Source of the DNA: GCA-2720975 sp964467985 | GTDB lineage: Bacteria; Planctomycetota; UBA1135; GCA-002686595 | DNA length: 64,000 bases | NCBI GenBank assembly: GCA_964467985.1 | Contig: CAYXTP010000008.1 | Coordinates: 62,001 to 126,000 of the forward strand | Reading direction: 5' to 3' | Notes under the pieces: model-generated | Seen by the model: only the letters and a program-made list of their open reading frames with translations | What the model was told of the DNA's origin: nothing | The model's database searches: none | Translations under genes and position numbers: made by a program | Shown here: in pieces, positions 26,708 to 35,388 of the stretch | Layout: each line of letters starts with the position of its first letter | Numbering within the stretch: the stretch's first letter is position 1

Positions 26708-28332
26708 ATCCCGCCCCCCAAGATCCAACTGCGAACCTCTCTCGCAGGTGGCTATGGGCCCTGTTCTCGATCGCATTGATCCTGCGCTGGGGCAGCGCGT
26801 GGTTCGCGTCGGCGGGCAGCCCTTTTTGGCTGGCCGTCAATACCGACGATCGCGTCTACGACGAATGGGCCGCGCGCATCGCAGGCGGTGAATGGAGTAC
26901 GGGGGAGGTGTTCTTCCTTTCGCCTCTCTATCCCTATTTCCTAGCAGGGCTCTACAGCTTGACCGGCGATTCACGCTGGGTGGCCGTCGTCTTGCAAGGC
27001 ATCCTCTCCGCCGCGACGGTACCCATCCTGGCCAGTCTGGGCACGCGCTTGTTTTGCGCTCGTGCCGGTCTTGCAACGGGCCTGTTGTGCGCATTCTACG
27101 GCCCCTTGATCTTCTTTTCCGAGTGCCTGCTATCCGAGACGCTGCACCTGTTCCTCGTCTGCGCGGGCCTGTTGCAATTGCAGCGGGCCGCAGACGGTGG
27201 AGGCTTCAGGAGGGGTGTGAGTGCTGGCGGAATACTGGGCCTGGCAGCTGTGGCTCGCGCCTATTTTCTTGCCACCGGGGCGGGTTTGTTCGCGTGGTTG
27301 GTCGTTGTTGTGCGCCGGCGACAGGGATCCCGATCCGTGTTGCTCGGCTTCGCAGTGGGCTTCGCCCTAGCTCTCACCCCAAGTACAGGGCACAACCTCT
27401 TGGCGAGCGGGGAGCCGGTGCTCGTGAATGCTTCAGGCGGCATCAATTTCTATTTGGGCAATCACGCTGGAGCAAACGGGCGCATCCATCCGCCTCCCGG
27501 AATTCCTGCGGAAGCGCTCATGACTCCGGACCAGATGCTCCGCGGTTTCTCCCAAGAAGCCAGCGGCGAGGTGGGGCGTCGCCTGGAGCCGGGCGAGTTG
27601 TCCTCCCACTACTACCGCAAGGCGCGCCATTGGATCGCGAGTCACCCTGGCGACTGGTTTGCGCTGCTCGGTCTCAAGTTGCGGCAGGTCGTCGAGAGCT
27701 TTGAATACCCAGGAGACCGGAATGCCTATCAAGCCCAGCGCTGGTCTCCGATCCTGAGATGGACTCCCGTGGGCTGGACTCTCACTGTTTCCCTGGCCGT
27801 GGGGGCCAGCGCTCTTTCGGCAGCACGCCGCCGGGGGGCAGGTCTGCTGCACGTGGCGAATGGCATGGCGCTGGCCGTGTTGCTCGGTTTTCTCGTGACG
27901 GACCGATTCCGGTTGATACTCGTTCCTGGCTGCTTGCTCCTGGCTGGGTTGGGGGTCGACGCCCTGATGAGAGGCAAGAGCGACGAGCGACGGATGGGGG
28001 GCGTCGGCCGCGCTTTGACTATCGGTACCTGCTTGTTGTCCCTGGTCCTTGCCTGGGATCGGCCCAAGGAGAGCTACATGTCCCATCTCAATTTGGCCCT
28101 CCAGCACGCGCGACGGGGAGAACTCCAGCAGGCGGAGATCGGCCTGCGCGAGTCCATTCGAATGCGTTCCGATTTCTTGCGCGGGCATTGGAACCTGGCG
28201 CAGGTACTCGGGCGTCTGGGCAGAGCCCAGGAGGCTCAGGATGAGATGCGGATCGCGCGCCGAATCGCACGTGAACAGGGGATCCCCATGGGTCCCGGAG
28301 CGTCTCAAGATGGGAACCGCTGGAGGCGTTGA
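26704..28332 (+). CDS. GT39-like (PMT/ArnT family) membrane glycosyltransferase with TPR tail
   Basis: A 542-residue integral membrane protein. After a short cytoplasmic leader and first helix comes the family's acidic first loop, 'NTDDRVYDEWAARIAGGEW', and 'FLSPLYPYFLAGLYSL', the hallmark of GT-C enzymes of the PMT_2 (ArnT) type that use polyprenyl-phosphate sugars. About 9-10 helices follow to residue 450. The C-terminal 80 residues are helical and TPR-like ('LNLALQHARRGELQQAEIGLRESIRMR', 'AQVLGRLGRAQEAQDEM'). The donor and acceptor cannot be read from sequence. The ATG at 26704 overlaps the nnrE stop. It is the last gene of the run; a gap of 390 bases follows. Two other GT-C proteins, at 1.9-3.6 kb and 58.0-59.6 kb, are also in the window. 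Confidence 0.78.
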   Translation: MNPAPQDPTANLSRRWLWALFSIALILRWGSAWFASAGSPFWLAVNTDDRVYDEWAARIAGGEWSTGEVFFLSPLYPYFLAGLYSLTGDSRWVAVVLQGILSAATVPILASLGTRLFCARAGLATGLLCAFYGPLIFFSECLLSETLHLFLVCAGLLQLQRAADGGGFRRGVSAGGILGLAAVARAYFLATGAGLFAWLVVVVRRRQGSRSVLLGFAVGFALALTPSTGHNLLASGEPVLVNASGGINFYLGNHAGANGRIHPPPGIPAEALMTPDQMLRGFSQEASGEVGRRLEPGELSSHYYRKARHWIASHPGDWFALLGLKLRQVVESFEYPGDRNAYQAQRWSPILRWTPVGWTLTVSLAVGASALSAARRRGAGLLHVANGMALAVLLGFLVTDRFRLILVPGCLLLAGLGVDALMRGKSDERRMGGVGRALTIGTCLLSLVLAWDRPKESYMSHLNLALQHARRGELQQAEIGLRESIRMRSDFLRGHWNLAQVLGRLGRAQEAQDEMRIARRIAREQGIPMGPGASQDGNRWRR

Positions 28333-28673
28333 CCACCCGGGCAACTGATTGCGTCCGTGCGGGCCCCAAGACTCGTCCGAAACGCCCCTGAGTGGCCCAA
28401 TAGTCACCCACGGCCATGCATGGCTCTCAGCCGCTCTTCGGACTGCTCGTCTGGCATGGAGGCAATCCGGTGAACTCCCCAGATCACGGCCCAAGCAAGG
28501 AATTCCTAGTTTTTGGATTTGAGCCCCCCAAATCCCCTCAACCCGCTACCTTTTGTTCAGGACTGGACGGAACAGCGGTGTTTGCCGCTGCGTCTCAAGG
28601 TCCTGCCCTGCTGGCCAGTCTCTTGGGCCCGGCACCTCGGTGCTTGGCGTGGGTGGCTTCCGACGGGGATCGT

Positions 28674-28685
28674 ATACCTAGGTAT
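28674..28685. promoter_or_regulatory. 12-bp perfect palindrome, possible operator
   Basis: ATACCTAGGTAT is its own reverse complement and lies 37 bases upstream of the start codon of the cysteine-rich secreted protein. The position suits a regulator or -10-overlapping site. Its A+T flanks stand out against the GC-rich background. Function is inference. Confidence 0.35.
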
Positions 28686-28709
28686 GTTCTCTCCTTTCTC
28701 AATCCTCAC

Positions 28710-28714
28710 AGGAG
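28710..28714 (+). promoter_or_regulatory. strong Shine-Dalgarno (AGGAG)
   Basis: AGGAG lies eight bases before the ATG at 28723. Most genes in this window lack an obvious Shine-Dalgarno, so this one stands out and fixes the start of the secreted protein. Confidence 0.75.
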
Positions 28715-28722
28715 ATTGGTAA

Positions 28723-30045
28723 ATGCTTCGTTCTTCTCTTATCTCGGCCAGTGCCGTGATTCTCTGCTGTGCGACCGCCAACGGTCAGTCTCAGCTTCGC
28801 GCCCACAAGATGCTCGGCCCCGTCAAGGATGCCGGTATCTTCCACGTGGGCACCGGCACCTGGACGCGTGGTTCAGGCTCCAAGGCCAACCTCGGCCCCG
28901 ACATCATCTTCCGTTCCGACGTCAGCTCCGGTTACTTCGGTGTTGGCTGGGAAGGTCAGGAAGGTATCGACGAAGGGATTCTTCCCGGAACCGGTAACAC
29001 GAACCAGACCGGAAACGCGGGTCCCCAGGACTCGTACCTGATCGACGGTTTCGACTACGGTTATTGCTCCGTTTCTTCAGCGCCTGTCGCGTTCGACTTT
29101 ACGTTCTACGACAGCTACGTTCCCTGCGACATCCCGTCGGCTCCGGCTAACTGTGTCAACCAAGCCGGCTCTCTGCCGACCATGATGCTCCCCGCTGGCG
29201 GTTTCTGCTGGCTGGGCACGTTTGACTTGAGCCTGGGTGGCTACGAGGTCTGCATGGAAGCCGATGGCGGCACCTGCGCCCCGGGCTACGACGGCGGCGG
29301 TCTTGGTCTTGACGCCTTCGGTTGGGGTCACACCTGGAACACCACTGACTTGGGAACCACGGGTCCCTTCTTGGACGGCCACGACATCACCTGGACCCCC
29401 GAGGGTGAAGGTACTGTCTACGAGCCCCTGTTCTCGAACCCCTGTGCCGCTACTGTTTCGAGTGCTCTCGGAACCGAGGACTTCTTCGGTATTGACGCCG
29501 GTGGCCCGCTTTCGCCGGGTTGCTACTGGTTCGGTGGCTACACCAACAACAGTGGGTGTGGTGCTGCCAGCAACAACCCCGGTGCTCAGTTCCACATGGT
29601 GTTCTACACGGACTCCTCCTCGAACTGTGGCAGTGATTGCAACACGGTCTTCTGTGATACCAACGCCGCCAACCAAGGCGACGTGACTCTCAGCACCTGT
29701 GATTGCTCTGGTGGCTCGATCATGCTCAACCTGAGCACGACCTTCGCCAACCAGTTCACGTACCCCTTGGTCGGTCTCGGCACCAGTACGGCGAGCCCCA
29801 CGGGTGTCTCCGACCTGTGCCTCATCGGCTCCACGATTGGGCGTTACAACGCTGACGCTGGCGCGATTTCTGCCGGTGGAAGCTTCAGCGTCGATCTGCT
29901 GAACGCCAACTCTGCCCCCGGCGGCGGCGTGCCCACCATCGGTGGCATGCTCTGCAACGGCAACACCTGGCGCTTCCAGTACTGGCACCGTGACGGCATG
30001 AACCCCTCTCGTTTCTCGAAGGGTACTTCCGGCACGATCAACTAG
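28723..30045 (+). CDS. abundant cysteine-rich secreted protein, function unknown
   Basis: A 440-residue exported protein: residues 1-22 form a signal peptide ('LISASAVILCCATANGQS', AxA-like cleavage). The mature part is rich in Gly, Asp, Asn, Ser, Thr and aromatics and has about 16 cysteines, several closely spaced ('SNCGSDCNTVFC', 'STCDCSGG'), suggesting many disulfides. The last 90 residues ('CLIGSTIGRY', 'TWRFQYWHRDG') resemble a beta-rich C-terminal module that I recall as recurring in secreted planctomycete proteins; that recollection needs checking. The codon choice differs from neighbours, with strong preference for C-ending codons plus GGT and GCT, as in highly expressed genes. It has its own leader, a strong Shine-Dalgarno and a strong terminator, so it is a monocistronic unit. 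A surface-layer or extracellular structural role is plausible but unproven. Confidence 0.72.
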   Translation: MLRSSLISASAVILCCATANGQSQLRAHKMLGPVKDAGIFHVGTGTWTRGSGSKANLGPDIIFRSDVSSGYFGVGWEGQEGIDEGILPGTGNTNQTGNAGPQDSYLIDGFDYGYCSVSSAPVAFDFTFYDSYVPCDIPSAPANCVNQAGSLPTMMLPAGGFCWLGTFDLSLGGYEVCMEADGGTCAPGYDGGGLGLDAFGWGHTWNTTDLGTTGPFLDGHDITWTPEGEGTVYEPLFSNPCAATVSSALGTEDFFGIDAGGPLSPGCYWFGGYTNNSGCGAASNNPGAQFHMVFYTDSSSNCGSDCNTVFCDTNAANQGDVTLSTCDCSGGSIMLNLSTTFANQFTYPLVGLGTSTASPTGVSDLCLIGSTIGRYNADAGAISAGGSFSVDLLNANSAPGGGVPTIGGMLCNGNTWRFQYWHRDGMNPSRFSKGTSGTIN

Positions 30046-30104
30046 TTTGATCAGCCTGACGGCTCTCACCGGGTCCACCCGGGCCTGGTGAGAACCAAGC
30101 ACGC

Positions 30105-30145
30105 GAGCGGCGCCACCCATTTTGGGTAGCGCCGCTCTCTTTTTT
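30105..30145 (+). terminator. strong Rho-independent terminator after the secreted protein gene
   Basis: A 9-bp GC-rich stem (GAGCGGCGC, 30105-30113, with GCGCCGCTC, 30129-30137) extends through one mismatch into 5 more pairs and a TTT loop. It is followed by TCTTTTTT. A weaker hairpin (CTCACC...GGTGAG, 30064-30091) precedes it. Confidence 0.92.
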
Positions 30146-30267
30146 GCCCCCGGGAGGGTGCTGCGGGCGCAATGTTGGGGACACAGAAGCACTCCTGGAA
30201 TTCTGGTCCTCTGAAGGTTAGAAGCGGGAGTCGTCTGTCGAGGATCCCCGTACCGGTTCACCGAAGC

Positions 30268-31557
30268 ATGTCTAGTCACGACTCACTCTCGTGGCGCAGT
30301 GCGCCACAGTTTCCACTCGCGGTCCACTCTGTGACTCGAGCGCCAGTTTGCCTCCGGCTGCTGCTGCTCCTTACCGCTTGGGCAGGGCTGAGCCTCCCTC
30401 TGTTGGGCCTTCCTGGGTTGGGCCTTTCCATGGCACCAGCCGCCAACCCAACCCAAGACACCTCTCCAATGGGGTCGCGGCAGGTAGCTCAGCGTCTGGT
30501 GTTCGAGGAATGCTTGGAGGCCTATCAGCGGGCGCAGAAGGTGGGTGCTCGTTCTGAGGCTCGACCGCGCGAGACAGTCCATGGATTCAGCTCGGGCCCT
30601 GAGCTACGGCTCATCGGCCAGGCCATGGATGCGCTGGCCGCAGGAGGCTGTAGTGCAGCCGCGGAATTTAGCTTGGTCCATTTTCGTGAACTGCACGCAG
30701 TGCAAGCAGACCAGATCCTCTCGTTCGATCTCCAAGACCTGCGGCGGCAGTTGTTCCACGTTCTCGTTCAATCGCAAGTGGCCATAGACAATGAGCGCGC
30801 CCTGGTGCTCTTGTCAGACGAGAGCGACTTGGCGGCTCGAGAGGTCGAACTCTTCGTGCGGGACCTGGCCAACGCTGCTAGCGCCAGGCCAATTGCGAGA
30901 GCCAAGGCTCAACTCGTGCTCGCGCGATTGCTCGCCCCATGGTCCGGGAGCGGCGGTCAGAGGAGCGCTGCAAGCCCATCGACAATGCGACGCCGGGCCG
31001 AGGCTTTGGCCCTCTACGACTCAATCATTCAGCGCTTTGAAGGGACGCCCGTCGCGGCTCGCGCCACGGCGGACGTATGGAGGTTGACCCACTTGAAGGT
31101 GGGCGCCCTAGCGCCCGATTTCTTGACCCATGATTTGGCTGGCAACGAGATACGACTTTCCGACTTTCGTGGACAGGTTGTGGTCGTGCACTTCACCGCC
31201 GCCGACCGGGCAGACGCCGGTGCGGCACTGGCGCTTTCTCAAGTTCAGGAACGACGCTATTGGGACTCCCGCTTTGCTTGGGTCGGAGTTCACCGAGGAG
31301 GTACTCGAGGTCAACTGCAGGCCGCCCTTGAGGATGAACTTCCTGGCGGGCATCAGGCTTGGGAATCCGGACAGGCCGAGCAGGGCGCGGCCTGGGCTTG
31401 GCACATGCCCGCGCAAGAAACACTGGTCGTTCTCGATCCAGCCGGATACGTGCAGGCCATCAACCCTAGCGGTTCTGCATTGGATGGTCAGATCACTCGA
31501 CTCCTGAATGACCTCCAGCAGCAGGGGCGCACGAGGAAGGAGGGCTTGGCGCCTTAG
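30268..31557 (+). CDS. exported redoxin-fold (TlpA/AhpC-like) protein lacking the CxxC active site
   Basis: About 429 residues from the ATG at 30268. A hydrophobic leader rich in Leu ('LRLLLLLTAWAGLSLPLLGLPGLGL') indicates export or anchoring. The middle is helical with repeat-like character (about 75-270). From about residue 275 a redoxin domain is recognisable: 'VGALAPDFLTHDLAGNEIRLSDFRGQVVVVHFTA' then 'ADRADAGAAL', and later 'ETLVVLDPAGYVQAI'. Where TlpA/AhpC-type relatives carry WCxPC or a peroxidatic Cys after the VHF strand, this protein has ADRADA, so thiol chemistry is not expected. It may be a structural or binding derivative. An upstream ATG at 30172 is in frame but starts right behind the terminator. 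The next gene follows 15 bases after the stop. Confidence 0.65.
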   Translation: MSSHDSLSWRSAPQFPLAVHSVTRAPVCLRLLLLLTAWAGLSLPLLGLPGLGLSMAPAANPTQDTSPMGSRQVAQRLVFEECLEAYQRAQKVGARSEARPRETVHGFSSGPELRLIGQAMDALAAGGCSAAAEFSLVHFRELHAVQADQILSFDLQDLRRQLFHVLVQSQVAIDNERALVLLSDESDLAAREVELFVRDLANAASARPIARAKAQLVLARLLAPWSGSGGQRSAASPSTMRRRAEALALYDSIIQRFEGTPVAARATADVWRLTHLKVGALAPDFLTHDLAGNEIRLSDFRGQVVVVHFTAADRADAGAALALSQVQERRYWDSRFAWVGVHRGGTRGQLQAALEDELPGGHQAWESGQAEQGAAWAWHMPAQETLVVLDPAGYVQAINPSGSALDGQITRLLNDLQQQGRTRKEGLAP

Positions 31558-31572
31558 GGGTCTGAGCCTGCC

Positions 31573-32418
31573 ATGTACTCATTCTCACCCAAGAGACCGT
31601 CCGCATTGGATGGCCACCGGCGGCAGGCCGAGTTCAGGGGATTGCACCTCTGGACCTTGGTGGCCTGCGTGGGAGGGGTGCTGCTCTGGAACTTCAGCTT
31701 CTATCGCCAAGACGACCTGTTGAGCGCAGGTGAGCCGAGAGGCGTGCCGCCGGCAGGAGTGGAGGGGGGCGCTGATCCTCAACTGGCAGCGGGATCCACG
31801 GCCGGGGGCATGGACTTGGAACTCATGCGTCCGCCCTTGCTTGACGCTCCACTCAGCCTGGATGGTGTGGGTGACTCGCCCGAAGAACGGCAAGGGGCCC
31901 AGCCGGACCCGGATGACGCACAAAGAACGCGGGGCGCCCAGTCGGCGCGGATTGCGACAGGGTCTGCGGGAGAGCCGGGACAACTCGTGGAGCACCTGGA
32001 CCCCCTGCGGTTCGTGCGGGGCTGGGTCATCGACGATCTGCGTACCGGGCTCTGGGAGACTTCCTATGAAGGGGGTGAGCCGCGCAGCAGTGGGCACTAC
32101 AGCAACGACTTGCGAGACGGGAACTGGAGCTTCTGGGCACCGTCTGGCGGACTGGTACTCAACGGTGATTATCGAGATGGCAAGCGCGAAGGAGTGTGGA
32201 ATGGCTGGCACCCAAACGGTGCGCGACGCAGTCAGCAGAGCTTTTCCGATGGGCAGCTTGGGGGAAACTGGGTGCTCTGGTTCTCCACTGGCCAGATCAA
32301 GGAACGCGGTCAGTACGTGCGTGGATTGCGTGAAGGATCCTGGGAATTCTTCGACATCCAGGGCAACACCGACTTGCGCACGGGTCTGTACCGCAATGGC
32401 CGGCGGATTTCCGACTGA
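31573..32418 (+). CDS. membrane-anchored MORN-like (YwqK-type) repeat protein
   Basis: The 281-residue protein has one N-terminal membrane segment ('LHLWTLVACVGGVLLWNFSFY', about 27-47), then a low-complexity Gly/Pro/Asp-rich linker to about 150. At least five tandem repeats of about 22 residues follow, of the 'G.Y..G.R.G.W..W...G' pattern ('GHYSNDLRDGNWSFWAPSG', 'GDYRDGKREGVWNGWHPNG', 'QSFSDGQLGGNWVLWFSTG', 'GQYVRGLREGSWEFFDIQG'). This is the MORN/YwqK-like beta-hairpin repeat, usually a membrane- or protein-binding scaffold. The repeats would sit outside the cytoplasm. No catalytic residues are seen. It lies 15 bases after the redoxin-like gene, so the two are probably co-transcribed, and its stop is 10 bases from the convergent moaA stop. 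Confidence 0.68.
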   Translation: MYSFSPKRPSALDGHRRQAEFRGLHLWTLVACVGGVLLWNFSFYRQDDLLSAGEPRGVPPAGVEGGADPQLAAGSTAGGMDLELMRPPLLDAPLSLDGVGDSPEERQGAQPDPDDAQRTRGAQSARIATGSAGEPGQLVEHLDPLRFVRGWVIDDLRTGLWETSYEGGEPRSSGHYSNDLRDGNWSFWAPSGGLVLNGDYRDGKREGVWNGWHPNGARRSQQSFSDGQLGGNWVLWFSTGQIKERGQYVRGLREGSWEFFDIQGNTDLRTGLYRNGRRISD

Positions 32419-32427
32419 CGGGTGAGT

Positions 32428-33450
32428 TCAGCCGCCCTTGGTGTGCATGCCAAGGTGGGGCTGATCGCGCAGGGCTTGCTTGTCCGCAAGGGGGCCACGG
32501 TCAGGCTGTTGCAGACGGTCCTCCGCGCCGTGGTCATCACGATCCGCCCAGCGCCGGTCAATGAGTGTGGCGATTTCCTCTCTGTTCGCGCCTGCCCGGA
32601 GGGGAGTCAATAAGTCGAGCCCCTCAGCGGCGTACAGGCACGTGAACAGCCGGCCGTCTGCGGTCAATCGAGCACGATCGCAGGCAGTGCAGAACGGGTT
32701 CGTCACCGACGCGATGATCCCAAAGCGCGTTCCGTCATCGAGCGCGTAGAGATTGGCGGGTGCGTTGTCTTCGCTGCTCAGGGACTGAATGGGCCCCAAT
32801 TCGGATTCCAAGCGATCGAGGATCTCGGTGCGCGGTACGACGAGATTGGAATCCCACTGCAGGGCACCGCCAACGTCCATGTACTCGATAAACCGAATTT
32901 GGTGTCCGTGCTGTCTTGCATAGTTCAGCAAGGACCCCAGCTCGTCTTCGTTGCTACCCCGCACCACAACTGTATTGATCTTGATGGGCGAGAAGCCTGC
33001 ACGCTGAGCTGCTTCCAGTCCCTTCAGAAGGTCCGCGTGGGAGTCACGCAGTGTAGCCTTCGCATAGCGCTTGGCCTGCAGGCTGTCCATGCTGACCGTG
33101 ATTCGATCGAGTCCGGCCGCTTTCAGGGGCTCAGCCTGGTCCGCGAGATGGACCGCGTTGGTCGTCATGGCCAAGTCGCGGATAGCAGGCATGCTGGCGA
33201 GGGCTTCGACCAGGGTGGGCAGGCCACGGCGCAACAGGGGCTCACCGCCGGTGATGCGCAGCTTGCTTGCTCCCACCAGTGTGGCTGCGGAGATCAAGGA
33301 GGTGAGCTCCTCTAGGCTGGCGATTTGGGACTTGGGCAACCATGTTTGGTTGTCCTCAGGCATGCAGTAGCTGCAACGTAGGTTGCAGCGGTCCGTGACC
33401 GAGACCCGCAAACTGCCCAGAGGCCGTGCGCTGCGGTCTAGGCTAGCCAT
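32428..33450 (-). CDS. moaA: GTP 3',8-cyclase (molybdenum cofactor biosynthesis protein A)
   Basis: MoaA is the radical SAM enzyme that, with MoaC, turns GTP into cyclic pyranopterin monophosphate for molybdopterin. The 340-residue protein has the N-terminal 4Fe-4S motif CxxxCxxC in 'VTDRCNLRCSYCMPE' and 'LRITGGEPLLRRGLPTL'. The second, GTP-binding cluster is at 'NPFCTACDRARLTADGRLFTCLY', and the functionally required C-terminal Gly-Gly is present ('MHTKGG'). The start is the ATG at 33448-33450; a GTG at 33462 is in frame but adds nothing. It stands alone on the minus strand between plus-strand genes, with no other moa/moe genes in the window. Confidence 0.93.
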   Translation of the reverse strand: MASLDRSARPLGSLRVSVTDRCNLRCSYCMPEDNQTWLPKSQIASLEELTSLISAATLVGASKLRITGGEPLLRRGLPTLVEALASMPAIRDLAMTTNAVHLADQAEPLKAAGLDRITVSMDSLQAKRYAKATLRDSHADLLKGLEAAQRAGFSPIKINTVVVRGSNEDELGSLLNYARQHGHQIRFIEYMDVGGALQWDSNLVVPRTEILDRLESELGPIQSLSSEDNAPANLYALDDGTRFGIIASVTNPFCTACDRARLTADGRLFTCLYAAEGLDLLTPLRAGANREEIATLIDRRWADRDDHGAEDRLQQPDRGPLADKQALRDQPHLGMHTKGG

Positions 33451-33580
33451 GTTGGGCGCCACGTACGGATTGCTGCGCGGGCATGCGCGGAATCGGAAGG
33501 GGAGGGATGGAGGCCATGGGAGGTGTGGCCGCTCTGCGAGAGAACGATAAGCTAGGGCTATTCTAGCCCAGTGGACCGCC

Positions 33581-35377
33581 GTGGCCCGCTGGCTCGCTCG
33601 CGAACTGTATTCTTGGCTTCACGTGCTCGTTCTACAATCGACAGTCGTCCTTTCCCTGGCTGCCCTGGCCCTGCCAGGAGCCCAGGACGATGTCCGCGAC
33701 GAGGTGCCCCTTCAGCCCGGCAAGGACCTGCCGCTGTCGGTGCAGACCAGTGCGGGGCACTTGGAGCCGAGGCCCGGCGGGTGGACGCGGGAGGACCTGG
33801 CCGCGGATGTGAATGGTGCCCTGAAAGAGATCGCGCATTTCCTGGAGGGTGAGGGCAACGAGGCCTCCCTGCGAGCCATTGCATCGGACAGCCTGCTGAG
33901 TGTCTGTTGGTTGCCCGCCCGGCGTGCCGACGCAGAGCGCGATTTGCCTGTGGACTACGAAGTCAGTGCGCAGTCCGAGCTGGCAGCGGCCCTGGGACAA
34001 GATGCACTGGTCGCAGGATTGGTGACGCTGCGCGAGGGTTTCGGCGCTGGGTCCCTCGACGTGCACTTCAAAATATTGGGGACCCATGGGACTCAGGAGT
34101 CCTTGACTACGCCCCTGCGTATGGAGGTGCGTGCGGCTGGGGGCGCTGGGCGAACGGGTTGGGTAGCTCACATCAAGTGTTCCTGGACTTCTACGGAGTC
34201 AGGCCTGCAACTCACCCTGTTTGAGCTTCAGGACTACGAACGGACCGCGGCCAGTGCTATCGGGTTTGTAGACCGAACAGCGGCTGTGCTCCCGCTGGAC
34301 ATGCTCCGAGATCAATTGCGTCCGGGCATCGACTCGTGGCGAGAGCAAATCGACGCCTACTTGGGCGTGGGGGTGTTGGGCCACCACGGCTTGTGCGTGG
34401 CCGATGTCAACCAGGATGGCCTGGAAGACATCTACCTGTGTCAGCCGGGCGGCTTGCCCAATCGGTTGCTACTGCGACAACCCGATGGCACCTACCGCGA
34501 CGTGTCGCATCAGGCGGGTGTCGATCTTCTGGATCCCTCCAGCAGCGCGTTGTTGGTGGACCTCGATCGGGACGGCGATCCCGACTTGGTCGTCGTCGTC
34601 GGCGATGAACTGATCTTCATGGAGAACCGTGGAGCGGGCTTGTACCGAGCCCGATCGCGCCACGAGGCCGTCTCGGTCACCTCCATCTCTGCAGCTGACG
34701 TGGATCTGGACGGAGACTTGGACCTCTACGCCTGCGCTTACCTTTCCCCCTATGACGGCCAGGCGTTCCCCGTTCCCTACCACGAGGCACAAAACGGCCA
34801 GCGCAATCTGCTCTTGCTCAATGATGGGGAGTTTTCCTTCAAAGATCAGACTTCTGCCATGGGGCTCGATGCCGGCAACCACGCGTTTAGTTTCGCGGCT
34901 GCCTGGGAGGATTTTGATATCGATGGCGACCCCGACCTGTATGTGGCCAACGACTTCGGGAGCAACAACCTCTACCGCAACGATGGGGGGGTGTTCGTGG
35001 ATGTGGCCCAGGCCATGGGTGTCGCGGATGTCGGGGCCGGGATGGGGGTGGACTGGGCAGATGTGGACGGCGATGGCTGGATGGACCTGCACGTCTCCAA
35101 CATGTTCTCCTCGGCGGGCCAGCGCGTCGCGTCCCAAGCGGATTTTCAGCCTCAAGCCAGTGCCGCCCAACGTTCAGACCTGCAGCGGCACGCACGCGGC
35201 AACAGCCTATTCCTGAATCAGGCGGGCCAGGGCTTTCGGGACGCTACCGAACAGGCGGGCGTGGGGATGGGACGCTGGGCTTGGGGCGGTGTATTCATGG
35301 AATACGACAACGACGGACGTCCCGATATCTTCGTGCCCAATGGCTTTGTGACGGGCAGCGGACCTGGAGACTTGTGA
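33581..35377 (+). CDS. FG-GAP/VCBS repeat protein (CRTAC1-like), N-terminal part of an interrupted frame
   Basis: 598 codons from a GTG start at 33581, ending at a TGA at 35375-35377. A signal peptide ('VLVLQSTVVLSLAALALPGAQ') is followed by about 230 residues without a recognised domain. Then at about 264-590 come repeats with calcium-binding aspartate clusters: 'DVNQDGLEDIY', 'DLDRDGDPDL', 'DVDLDGDLDLY', 'DIDGDPDLY', 'DVDGDGWMDLH', 'EYDNDGRPDIF'. CRTAC1-type proteins continue from here into an ASPIC/UnbV domain. That continuation is present in the same reading frame right after the TGA ('SFFWRQVVSLSP'). So this is probably the front half of one protein whose back half is the next entry. Without read-through the propeller would end just short of its last segment. 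Confidence 0.75.
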   Translation: MARWLARELYSWLHVLVLQSTVVLSLAALALPGAQDDVRDEVPLQPGKDLPLSVQTSAGHLEPRPGGWTREDLAADVNGALKEIAHFLEGEGNEASLRAIASDSLLSVCWLPARRADAERDLPVDYEVSAQSELAAALGQDALVAGLVTLREGFGAGSLDVHFKILGTHGTQESLTTPLRMEVRAAGGAGRTGWVAHIKCSWTSTESGLQLTLFELQDYERTAASAIGFVDRTAAVLPLDMLRDQLRPGIDSWREQIDAYLGVGVLGHHGLCVADVNQDGLEDIYLCQPGGLPNRLLLRQPDGTYRDVSHQAGVDLLDPSSSALLVDLDRDGDPDLVVVVGDELIFMENRGAGLYRARSRHEAVSVTSISAADVDLDGDLDLYACAYLSPYDGQAFPVPYHEAQNGQRNLLLLNDGEFSFKDQTSAMGLDAGNHAFSFAAAWEDFDIDGDPDLYVANDFGSNNLYRNDGGVFVDVAQAMGVADVGAGMGVDWADVDGDGWMDLHVSNMFSSAGQRVASQADFQPQASAAQRSDLQRHARGNSLFLNQAGQGFRDATEQAGVGMGRWAWGGVFMEYDNDGRPDIFVPNGFVTGSGPGDL

Positions 35378-35388
35378 AGCTTCTTTTG

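Larger units (their letters stand above)
28333..28722 (+). other. 390-base noncoding leader before the cysteine-rich secreted protein gene
   Basis: I find no convincing gene here; short open frames have no coding features or homology. The stretch holds a 7-bp inverted repeat (GGATTTG, 7-nt loop, CAAATCC, 28515-28535) without a T-tract, a 12-bp palindrome at 28674-28685, a pyrimidine-rich segment at 28686-28707 and the ribosome-binding site of the next gene. It most likely carries the promoter and a 5' leader; exact -35/-10 boxes are not clear to me. Confidence 0.5.

Noticed and set aside
28416..28997. Open frame overlapping the start of the cysteine-rich secreted protein
   Set aside because: It runs in a different frame through a gene with strong start signals and gives a basic, low-complexity product.
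35375..35377. TGA might be reassigned as a sense codon across the genome
   Set aside because: TGA clearly ends many other genes here, for example the stops at 26003-26005, 26705-26707 and 43026-43028, where the next gene starts at once.
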